Assembly (NCBI GenBank): GCA_030847615.1
Contig: JAUMIR010000004.1
Span: 269,847,501 to 269,911,500, forward strand
Direction: 5' to 3'
DNA: 64,000 nucleotides
DNA from: Gambelia wislizenii
Taxonomy: Eukaryota; Chordata; Lepidosauria; Squamata; Crotaphytidae
The first letter of the stretch is position 1. Every line of letters begins with the position of its first letter. Below the pieces are notes generated by a model. It did no database searches. It was not told where the DNA came from and saw only the letters and a program-made list of their open reading frames with translations. A program made the translations under genes and the position numbers. Shown piece by piece: positions 56,007 to 64,000 of this stretch.

Positions 56007-56330
56007 TTGCCAAAACCTTGTAGAGAAAAGAACAACTTCACGAAGGAAATACTGTATCCCTATTTCAACTTACTTTTCCCACTTTGCACCTCTGACTGGG
56101 GGTAAACTAGATAATTGCATTGCAGATGTTATGGAAAAAAATGTATAGATAGCAGCTGCAAGACAGCACACATTGTCATCAAGATCACGAGTAAGAAATA
56201 CTGTAGATGATGGGCACCAAATGCTTGCTTTCTCTCTTCATTTTTTTTAAAAAAGTACTTTTTATTATGCTGTGTTCCTTATCCTTCTTGAATTATGGAT
56301 GCCATCACTAATAAATTTGTAAAAAGATGT

Positions 56331-56385
56331 TTCATGTTGAGTCTAAACTGTTCTGTCTAGTTTACACCAGACATGGTTCAGTTCC
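56331..56385 (+). repeat. 55-bp direct repeat, copy 2
   Basis: See 55952-56006; the difference is ATGGTTCAG here against ATGGCTCAG there. Confidence 0.95.
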
Positions 56386-57416
56386 CTGCAGTGACATCTG
56401 ATCCATGTTCTGACCAGGCCTAGCTGCCAAGCAATCATGCTTATCTAGCATAGTTAAGCCTCTTTCCATCTCTTACTAGGATGGCCAGCAAACATTATGT
56501 ACATCTTCAGGATGCTTGCTCTAATCGCAGATATATTGTGTTTTAATCTAGGGATGCTTCCAGGGTGATGGAGCTTACTGCTACCAGTCAAAAGGCATTG
56601 CACAGGTACTATGTCATTCTTTCCTTAATTGTTTTTTTTTTTTTGGCTTGGTTCCATTTTTTGATGATAATGAAGAAGTAGGAAAACATGGGACAGTAAC
56701 AAAAAGAAGATAATTATGCTTCTGCTACCACCTATCCATGAAAATGTTGTGTTCAGGCAGGGCAATTGCACAATAAATGTCGCATAGAAGATCCCTTTGC
56801 ATGTCATCTAAATATTGTGATTTGGATGAACCAGGTTGTTGTTTTCTGTCATGTTATTACATGGTCATTATTGGGTTCAGATCATTTAAAGAAACTAAGG
56901 GAGACAATTGGCACTAGGACTTAATGGAAACAAAGCTTGCTTTATTAGGACAATAATTGAAAACATTCCTGTTATCTCTCCATATCTTGAAAGAAATCTG
57001 AACATGTTATTTAAATTATTTCTTTCTCTGTTTTACTTAAGGGTATTACCAAATTCTGAGAGCAAAATTTAATGCAATATGTACAATTAAAATAGAGCAG
57101 AGATGGGAATTGCGTGGCCCAGCTGTAGTTGAATTGCAACTCCCAGCATTCCTTCCCATTGTTTATGTTGGTAAGGGCTGCTGGCTGTTTTTGTAATATG
57201 GCATCAGCAGAGTTACATAATTCCCACTCATGTATTAGAGTGCAACTGTGTTTCAAAACAGCTGAGAGACTTAAAATTCTGTTGAATCTGCTCCATGGCC
57301 ATTCGTTAAGGCAGTGGACTTGATACCCAAATTTCTTGAGGTCTGTGGGACCCACTCATGACCTCTGAGTTATGATATTATATTGGGGAATTTTAGTTAG
57401 CTCAAAGGTATAGTTG
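56386..57416. other. no gene recognised
   Basis: A T run at 56633-56644. The minus-strand 114-codon frame at 57011-57355 has no family resemblance. Confidence 0.45.
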
Positions 57417-57875
57417 CAAGAGGTTGAGTAACTTTGGGATCTTTACATCTGTGTATACCAGTACAACTGAGGAGACTCCAAGCCAAATTAAAATATTTTT
57501 TTTAAAAAAATAATAATCATGGAAGCATTCACACATGCACTCACACTCACAAGCAATCACACATGAAGAATTAGGAGGAAGTATTTGGATAGAGGAATAG
57601 ATTTTGGGAATGGATTATAATTACAGATTCGTGTAGCAGAGAAAGACTCAGATTTGGGTCTGAGGGTCACACAGCAGACTGTCAGAGTGACAAGACAGGA
57701 GGGGCTGTACATGCTTTGGGGCAATATCATACCCTTAAGGGGTGTTTTGAGTGTAGAACAATGTTTGAGTGAGTTTCCCAGAGTTAAACAATGGAAGCTC
57801 CAACTTTGTTAATTGCTGTTAATGGTTGAGACCTTAAGACTGATGTGTTTGAGGCAACCTTGTATTGTTGGGTAG
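57417..57875 (+). mobile_element. LTR fragment (family TGTTACCC..CTAACA)
   Basis: GAGTAACTTTGGGATCTTTA, TGTGTATACCAGTACAACTG and the AAATTAAAATATTTT region align with 32994-33070. Both ends of the LTR are missing or too diverged to mark. Confidence 0.65.
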
Positions 57876-57888
57876 GCAGAGGTGTGAA

Positions 57889-57986
57889 CAGGGCCAGTTT
57901 AAGCATACCATCAAATACGAATTTGTAGGGGCCCCCACAGCCACAGGGGCCCCCATCCTAACCCTCCTCCTGCAAAAACAGGAGAC

Positions 57987-58021
<35 letters not shown>

Positions 58022-58330
58022 AGCCAAAAATCTCCTGCTGGCCTTTTTTTAAAAAAAGCAGCATCTCCTGTCTCCTTCATTCGTCCTTCCGAGCAGGACA
58101 AGCTGCAGGATGCCCCCTCCTGCAAAAACAGCAGAGCAAAAGAGAAAGAGAGAAAGAGCGAGCAAGACAGCAAGCACAAAACCTCATGCTGGGTTGAGGC
58201 ATGTAGAAGTGACTATAGGGTCTTTTTTAAAAACAGTGTCTCCTTTCTCCCTTCCTCCATCCCTGCCGAGCAGGACAAGTTGCCCTCTCATTGCTGCTCC
58301 CTCGCCCCCTCCTCCCAGGGGATCGTCAGA
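57889..58330. repeat. left end of the CAGGGCCGGTTTAAGG MITE, then duplicated GA-rich blocks
   Basis: CAGGGCCAGTTTAAGC at 57889 and GGGGCCCCCA follow the family. After that, CCTCCTCCTGCAAAAACAG-like text occurs at about 57963 and 58118, each followed by an AG-rich run (57984-58020 and 58140-58165). CCGAGCAGGACAAG occurs twice (58089, 58266), so the region contains an internal duplication of about 155-177 bases. Confidence 0.5.
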
Positions 58331-58463
58331 AATGCAAGCCAGGTGTGTGCTCCTATTTTGTCAGACAGGGTTGAGTGTGTGTGTATGTGAGAGGGGGGGG
58401 CAGGGAAGTGAGAGGGTCATCTCTTTCCCACTCTTTCTCCCCTGCTCTCTCTTCAGAAAGGGC

Positions 58464-58514
58464 TCCTTCCTTCCTTCCTTCCTTCCTTCCTTCCTTCCTT
58501 CCTTCCTTCCTTCC
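58464..58514. repeat. (CCTT)n microsatellite
   Basis: Thirteen uninterrupted tetranucleotides. Frames reading Leu-Pro-Ser-Phe repeats here are spurious. Confidence 0.95.
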
Positions 58515-58741
58515 TCTCTCTTGTCTGATCTCTCTTCTCTTTTTCTCCTGCCTCTACTGGGAAGAAGGGTGCCCCCCTCTTCTGCCCTCCAAGGGTCCCC
58601 ATTGGGTAGCCATACTCCACATAGATCCGCTCAAGCCCATCTTTCCAGCTGCTCTTAAAATGTCCTGGTTTCTCCCCCCCTTTCCCCTTTGTCTTCAGCT
58701 TCCTCCCCTTGCTGCCAACTGAGTTCAACCTGCACAAGGAA

Positions 58742-58965
58742 TTTGTGTGTTTGCCTATGTGCCTTCAAGTCTAAGGCGAACCTATCATTGGTTTTTCTAG
58801 GCAAGATTTGTTCAAAGGGTTGTCCCTTTGCCTTCCTTTGAGGCTGAAAGAGTGTGGCTTGCTCAAGGTCACCCAGTGGGTATTCATGGCTGAGTAAGGA
58901 TTCAATCCCTGGTCTCCACCATCATAGTGCAAAGTTGAAACTTCTACAACACTCTGGCTCTTTTA
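58742..58965 (-). mobile_element. tRNA-headed SINE, near full length
   Basis: Minus strand from 58965: GAGCCAGAGTGTTGTAGAAG (diverged A box), GGAGACCAGGGATTGAATCC (B box, GGTTCGAATCC-like), ACCCACTGGGTGACCTTGAG, TCTTTCAGCCTCAAAGGAAG, then GATAGGTTCGCCTTAGACTT near the 3' end. The split SINE at 41311 is another copy. Confidence 0.8.
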
Positions 58966-59544
58966 ACAGAAGAATATAAAAAATATAAATAAAAATTTAC
59001 AAAAGATTACTGGAAACAATGGTTTTATTGTTGTCACTAAAACACACCAGTATTCCATTAGTGTTATGTGAGAGCCATTGGGTTAGAGCAGTGGTTCTTA
59101 AGCTTTTCTTTACCAGGGATTCCCTTTAAAAATCTTTTGTTGCCCCAAGACTTAACTCAAGATTTAAAACCCTAATAATAGCTAACAACAACAACAATAT
59201 AATACAATTACACCATCCATGAAATTTTCCCTCAGAGGCACTCTTGCTTCTTCCTGCAAGTTTGTGGCCGGAGTGGATTGAATGGCAATGTACAGGCCAA
59301 GCCAGCCAGCCTTTGCCTTGGTTCCTGTCATGTGGCTGTTCCACTACAGGGAGGAGGTGGGCCAAGCAGCCTTCAAGCCTTTGTGGACCCCCTGTGAGGA
59401 CATTGTGGACCCCAGGTTAAGAACCACTGGGATAGAGAATGCTGAAAAAGGAACAATGCAACCAGACCTTGAGAAGGGTGCTGGCAGGGGAATTATGGGA
59501 GGTGTAATCCAAAAGTAACTTTCCTAGGCTCTGAGTGCAGCCTA
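58966..59544. other. no gene recognised
   Basis: No ORF or repeat edge; 59095-59430 resembles genomic sequence with GATTCCCTTTAAA and GGACCCCAGGTTAAGAACC, a motif pair that suggests an old palindromic element (AGAGCAGTGGTTCTTAAGC/GGTTAAGAACCACTGGGA). Not resolved further. Confidence 0.4.
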
Positions 59545-60044
59545 GAACCATAGAAACATAGGGCTGGAAGGGACCCCAACAGCCATCCCATCCAATTGGC
59601 TTCTGCCCTGCAGGAACACACAATCAAAGCCCTCACGACAGATGGCCATCCAGCCTCTGCTTAAAAACCTCCAAAGAAGGAGACTCTACCACACTCCCAT
59701 GCAGTGTATTCCACTTCCGAGCAGCTCTTATTGTCAGGAAGTTCTTCCTAATGTTTAGATGGAATCTCTTTTCCTGTAGTTTGAACCCATTGCTCCATGT
59801 CCTAGTCTCTGGAGCAGCAGAAAACAAGCTTGCTCCATCCTCAGTATGTCATTCCTTCAAGTATTTAAACATGGCTATCATGTCACCTCTCAACCTTCTC
59901 TTCTCCAGACTAAACATGCCCAGCTCCCTAAGCTGCTCTTCATAGGGCATGGCTTCCAGACCTCCCACCATCCTGGTTGCCCTCCTCTGGACACGTTCCA
60001 GCTTCTCAATATCTTTCCTGAATTGTGGTGCCCAGAACTGGACA
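59545..60044 (-). mobile_element. CR1 LINE, 3' end
   Basis: The 3' terminus is at 59545 on the plus strand. The coding text on the minus strand, in two frames, reads [36 protein letters not shown], then FSAAPETRTWSNGFKLQEKR, FHLNIRKNFLTIRAARKWNT and SPSLEVFKQRLDGHLS. It is the last 140 codons of ORF2, with a stop between the frames at about 59845. Confidence 0.88.
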
Positions 60045-60154
60045 TTAGGGCGGAATGTGCTAATCTCCCCTGGATGCACCTGGCAGTGAGTCATACTCCA
60101 AAACAAGCAAGTGACCGGAACACCTGTTGTCCTGCAAAGGTCTTCCTTCACACC

Positions 60155-60560
60155 CAGGGCCAGTTTAAGGAATTTGGGGGGCCCATGCAATGCTTTATTT
60201 TGGGGGCCCCATATGTTTATCCTAGGTCAATGTAACCTAACCTATTCACAGTACAGGATGTTCAGATTACAGTAGGACCCCCGTATCCACGGATTCATTA
60301 TCCATGGGACACAAAACAGCACACCTACCATAGAGTCTTCCTAGAAAATGTGTCCTCTCTAGCCATTTTCTAGGTCCTCCAAGGCAACTCTGGCATTTTA
60401 AACCAGAAATCCCATTATTTTCAATGGTGTTCACTACTATCCATGGTTTTCAGTATCCACACACACACCCAGAACCAATCCCCAGTGGATAAGGGGGGGG
60501 CTACTATATTACATAATTTGCCACCAATAATTTAGTTTAAAAACTATATTATAGGCATCA
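60155..60560. mobile_element. CAGGGCCGGTTTAAGG MITE, interrupted
   Basis: Left end CAGGGCCAGTTTAAGG at 60155, then GGGGGCCCCATATGTTTATC, ATGTAACCTAACC and TTCACAGTACAGGATG, which align with the inverse of 17775-17850. A Tigger-like insert at 60270 breaks it. The right end is not found. Confidence 0.65.
60270..60506. mobile_element. Tigger/pogo-like MITE, 237 bp, TSD TA
   Basis: Flanked by TA (60268-60269, 60507-60508). Left end CAGTAGGACCCCCGTATCCA, right end TGGATAAGGGGGGGGCTACT. Interior has ATAGAGTCTTCCTAGAAAAT and GTTCACTACTATCCATGG as in the 36830 remnant. Confidence 0.8.
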
Positions 60561-60982
60561 GTTGGTCTCTGAGAAAGCCTCCATTGCCTCTCCCAGCTAT
60601 ATAAAGCAATTAAGGCTTTGCCAGGTGTTTCTTAATGAGCACGTTCCTCTCATAAATTCTCAGAGTTTTTCTCTGAGCCTGCTTTTGTGCTCAGTGCTGT
60701 GTAAATGGTGGTGGAGGTAAGTTTCTCTCCTCTTCTTCGTCCTTGTCTGAGTGGGCAGGACTCTCTGATGCCAACCCACTCAGACCAGGCTCTTCCTCTT
60801 CTTGAGCCTCTACATTGGCAGGGTTTCCTGCTGGCACAGGTGCAGATAAACCTGTGCCAGGGTCCTAAGGGCCATTCCCTGCCATGTCCTCCTCCTCTTC
60901 TGACTCTACAGCCTCATCAGACTCCTAGGGCATGACAGTTAGGTCTCTGGGTGACCTTTACTTGAACTCTTCTGTGGATGAC
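60561..60982. other. no gene recognised
   Basis: A 76-codon plus-strand frame at 60705-60935 has no family resemblance; region rich in CTCTTC motifs. Confidence 0.45.
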
Positions 60983-60985
60983 TTG

Positions 60986-61316
60986 GGACATTTTCAGACA
61001 CCCCTTACCGCACAAGCAGCCTCCGGAGCAGTAATGAGGCTGCTGCGTGGCAGGGGGTCCTTTTCAGATGCCGCCATCCCTCTTCCGTGACCATTTGTGT
61101 CACATACGTGAAGCTTTGGAAGCGGGTGCACCATATTTCAATCATGGGCAACTTCTGTGATTGAAATATGGTGCAGCCGCTTCCAAAGCTTCATGTATGT
61201 AACACGAATGGTCACAGAAGAAGGACGACGGCATCCGAAAATTACCCCCTGCCGCACAGCAGCCTCGTTACTGCTCCGGAGGCTGCTTGTGTGGTAAAGG
61301 GCATCTGAAAATGTCC
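60986..61316. mobile_element. near-perfect hairpin MITE, 331 bp, TSD TTG
   Basis: Flanked by TTG (60983-60985, 61317-61319). Ends GGACATTTTCAGACACC...GGCATCTGAAAATGTCC. Arms pair throughout: CACAAGCAGCCTCCGGAGCA with TGCTCCGGAGGCTGCTTGTG; GAAGCTTTGGAAGCGG with CCGCTTCCAAAGCTTC; TATTTCAATCA with TGATTGAAATA around a loop of about 13. Length and plan match the 329-bp element at 18350, but the arm sequences differ. Confidence 0.92.
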
Positions 61317-61319
61317 TTG

Positions 61320-61920
61320 GTCTACAATGGACCTTTGTAAACTGTCAGTTATTGCCAATTTATGAATTATTGACCATCTATTAGAAAAGAGGGGGTATAA
61401 GGGCATGTAACACTCTTATGCAGTCTTCCCTCACCTAGCATCCCAGCAAAGCTTCTAGATTACAATTTCCATCATTTCTAGCCATGATAGAAATTGCATT
61501 TAACAAATCTGAATGGCTTCAAGCTGGGAAAGACCAGTCTGGTGTCGTTCATGGAATAAAAAGAAAGGCTTTTACAAATTCTGTTAATATCATTATTATT
61601 AAAGTTAATGATTTTAATATTTTCATCCAAATCACTTTTATAATCACATTCAATCATACAATACCTACTGAAGGCTTGACTACACTGGTGGGAAACCCCA
61701 CACCTACCTTGTAGCTGGGGTAGATTTCTTTGATTGCAGAGGCCCTATAAAGACCACACACACCAGGGCTTGTCTAACTGTGTCAGAGTAAAAGGGTGGC
61801 CCTACGTTGATCACATGTACTAAACATTGTACTATTTCTGGCCACATAGCCGTGGCTGCTCTGGGTCCACCCCCCCGTTCTCTCATGCATGCAAATAAGC
61901 AAATATATGTGGTCCCAGAG
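61320..61920. other. no gene recognised
   Basis: No repeat edge or coding signal identified. Confidence 0.5.
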
Positions 61921-61922
61921 TA

Positions 61923-63099
61923 CAGTCGTCCCTTCACATTCACGGGGGGTATGTTCTACAGACCCCCGCAAATGTGAAAATTCCACGAATAACAACTACC
62001 CTCCCCATCCCAAGCGACCAGGGGGCCTCCAGAGGCCCCATAGACACTTCCCCCACCTCCTACCTCCCTCCCAAGGCCTTCACAGGGCCTCCGGAGTGTC
62101 TCCGAAGGCCCTGTGGATGCCTCCCCTGCCCTCCCCCTGCTTCCCAAGGCCACCACAGGGCCTCCGGAGTATCTCCGAAGGCCCGGTGGATGCCTCCCCC
62201 GGCCTCCCCCTCCCTCCCCAGGCCTCCGTAGGCCTCCACGGGGCCTCTGGAGGGTCTCCGCAGGCCCTGTGGTTGCATCCCCAGCCCTCCCCACTCCCTC
62301 CCTAGGCCTTTACAGGGCCTCTGGAGGCCCCGTGCTTGCCTCCCCACTCCCTTCCCAGGCCTCCGCAGGCCCTGTGAAAGCCTCCCCAGCCCTCCCCACT
62401 CCCTCCCAAGGCCTTCACAGGGCCTCTGCAGGCCCTGTGACCACCTCCCCAGGCCTCCCCACTCCCTCCCTAGGCCTTCACGGGGCCTCCAGAGGGTCTC
62501 CGCTGGCCCTGTGACCACCTCCCCAGGCCTCCCCACTCCCTCCCTAGGCCTTCACAGGGCCTCTGCAGGCCCTGTGACCACCTCCCCAGGCCTCCCCACT
62601 CCCTCCCTAGGCCTTCACGGGGCCTCCGGAGGGTCTCCGCTGGCCCTGTGACCACCTCCCCAGGCCTCCCCACTCCCTCCCTAGGCCTTCACAGAGCCTC
62701 CAGAGGGTCTCCGCAGGCCCCGTGACCACCTCCCCAGGCCTCCCCACTCCCTCCCTAGGCCTTCACGGGGCCTCCGGAGGGTCTCCGCAGGCCCCGTGAT
62801 CGCCTCCCCAGCCCTCTCCACTCAATCCCTAGGCCATCACGGGGCCTCCGGAGGGTCTCCGAAGGCCCTGTTATTGCCTCCCCAGCTGTCCCCACTCCCT
62901 CTCTAGGCCTTCACGGGGCCTCCGGAGGGTCTCAGAAGGCCCCGTGGTTGCCTCCGCAGCCCTCCCCACACCCTCCCTAGGCCTTCACGGGGCCTCCGGA
63001 GGCCCTGTGTTGCTACTTTTGGGAGGGCGTGGGGCCCTCCCAAAACCACGAATATTCAAAACCACAAATGCTATGTTCGCGAATGTGAAGGGGCAACTG
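61923..63099. mobile_element. Tigger/pogo-like element expanded by a minisatellite, 1177 bp
   Basis: Flanked by TA (61921-61922, 63100-63101). Left end CAGTCGTCCCTTCACATTC and right end GAATGTGAAGGGGCAACTG are inverted copies with small differences. The next parts also match the family (CACGGGGGGTATG, CGAATAACAACTACC / ACCACGAATATTCAAAACC). Nearly everything between, 61995-63010, is a GC-rich tandem repeat. Frames of 85-158 codons in all phases are produced by the repeat. Confidence 0.88.
61995..63010. repeat. GC-rich minisatellite, unit about 74 bp (some 63 bp)
   Basis: The unit contains CCTAGGCCTTCACGGGGCCT, CCGGAGGGTCTCCGCAGGCC and CCTCCCCAGGCCTCCCCACT. The ACTCCCTCCC start recurs at 62461, 62535, 62598, 62672 and 62746, giving 74, 63, 74 and 74. 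About 13-14 units by eye; the outer ones are more diverged. Confidence 0.9.
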
Positions 63100-63101
63100 T
63101 A

Positions 63102-64000
63102 CTGTATTACTGGATAAGCCGAAATACCCTTATCCAGATATAAGCACAATTGCGGGGGGAGGGAATAAATTTTTTAAAAAGTAAATGGAGTCCCAGCCAC
63201 CAGAAGTCCTGTCCCGGCTTTGCTTAGAAGCCAATCCTTGGTAACCACATGGCCAGAAAGCTGGGTTTCCCCTTGAAACATGGAGCAAACCATGAATCTT
63301 ACCGATCTGGAGTTTCCTTGCAGAAACCCTGGTGAAAATGCATCATTGAAAACATTGTGCGTCAACTGTGCCATGAATACAGGATGAGTACAGGTTTTAT
63401 TGCCAGAGTAGACAATGGAAGCCAAAAGGCCAACCAAAATAGACTCCCCTGTTGCTTAGACCAGCATATAAAGTAGAGAACTTTATGCAGCTTGAGGAGT
63501 CCCACTTTGACCCACTACGCATTGGCAGAAGAAAGTATCCCTGGCTGGTATCTTTGGTTGGCGGCACGTAGGCTACCTTTCTCAGACCCTCAGTTCAAAT
63601 CCTGCTGTAGACTCTATTTGGAGGAATGTGATCCCAATGCTAATGGATGCTCTCTACTGGGACTGACACTCATCCAATGAAGGCAAAAAATTACCTTCTT
63701 GCTCAACTCAAATATCTATGCCTCAGTTCAAAGGTCTGAGTCATGGCCTTATTGGTATAAAAAGGAGTGGGGAAAGTGTAGCCTAGAGGCAATCACACTT
63801 TCGTTGCTCCCCTGCCCGTCCACCAAAGGCCTTCAAATCATTTTTTTTAAGTTGTGATTTTGTAATGCATTTTGTCTAAAATTTGTGTAATAAGCCCCTG
63901 AAATCCACTAAAACGTGCTATCACTACCCATCCTATCTCCAAATATCTGTTATCCTGCCCCCACCAAAACCTCCAGTTTTCCTTGAAGTCTCTCTGAAAA
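63102..64000. other. no gene recognised
   Basis: No recognised repeat edge and no ORF above 87 codons. The window ends here. Confidence 0.5.

Noticed and set aside
58375..58722. 115-codon ORF
   Set aside because: It spans the (CCTT)n tract and has no recognisable domain.
61956..62673. Long proline/glycine-rich ORFs in several frames
   Set aside because: Every frame of the 74-bp minisatellite is open. The products are repeats of the unit, not proteins.
61995..63010. CRISPR-like array
   Set aside because: Units are contiguous tandem copies without unique spacers, GC-rich, in a vertebrate genome and inside a transposon.

Overview
The window is vertebrate nuclear DNA made almost entirely of transposable-element relics. 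No host gene with a convincing exon structure is visible. The mix of repeats fits a squamate reptile, most likely a lizard: many CR1 and L2 LINEs, an I/Ingi-superfamily-like LINE, a DIRS tyrosine-recombinase retrotransposon, tRNA-headed SINEs, Tigger/pogo-like elements flanked by TA, palindromic MITEs and abundant microsatellites. The assignment rests on repeat content read by eye, not on a database search.

Layout. 1-9.1 kb: a truncated DNA transposon, an L2 3' end (minus strand), a Tigger-like element carrying a GC-rich minisatellite (6709-7385), two small hairpins and one unexplained 149-codon ORF. 9.1-25 kb: several MITEs with related ends and 3-bp target duplications (9869-10167, 15986-16598, 18350-18678, 21775-22404), a LINE with a C2H2 tail inserted in a Tigger-like element (11549-12841), and CR1 pieces. 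25.5-29.2 kb: a nest in which a CR1 holds a minus-strand LTR, which holds an L2, which holds a plus-strand LTR of the same family. 30.1-36.3 kb: one CR1 holding a twin-primed LINE, two solo LTRs and a 1-kb DNA transposon. 36.8-42 kb: Tigger remnant, SINEs, a third copy of the C2H2-tailed LINE, a SINE split by a MITE, and a perfect 33-bp inverted repeat. 42.1-50.5 kb: an I/Ingi-like LINE with 11-bp target duplications, split by a 5.1-kb DIRS element with gag, RT-RNase H and tyrosine recombinase regions. 51.4-53.2 kb: palindromic MITEs, one split by a solo LTR with a 5-bp duplication. 53-64 kb: microsatellites, LTR, SINE and CR1 fragments, a second near-identical-length 330-bp hairpin MITE (60986-61316), and a Tigger-like element filled by a roughly 74-bp GC-rich minisatellite (61923-63099).

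The coding sequences seen are parts of reverse transcriptase, endonuclease, gag-like and recombinase genes of mobile elements, all broken by stops, frameshifts or truncation. They do not work together as a pathway. What links them is insertion order, which many clean target-site duplications allow one to reconstruct. The observations most worth following are the MITE group with ends of the form GGANNTTNTCAGA and 3-bp duplications, the two Tigger-like elements that both carry minisatellites, the DIRS-in-LINE nest, and the twin-primed LINE.
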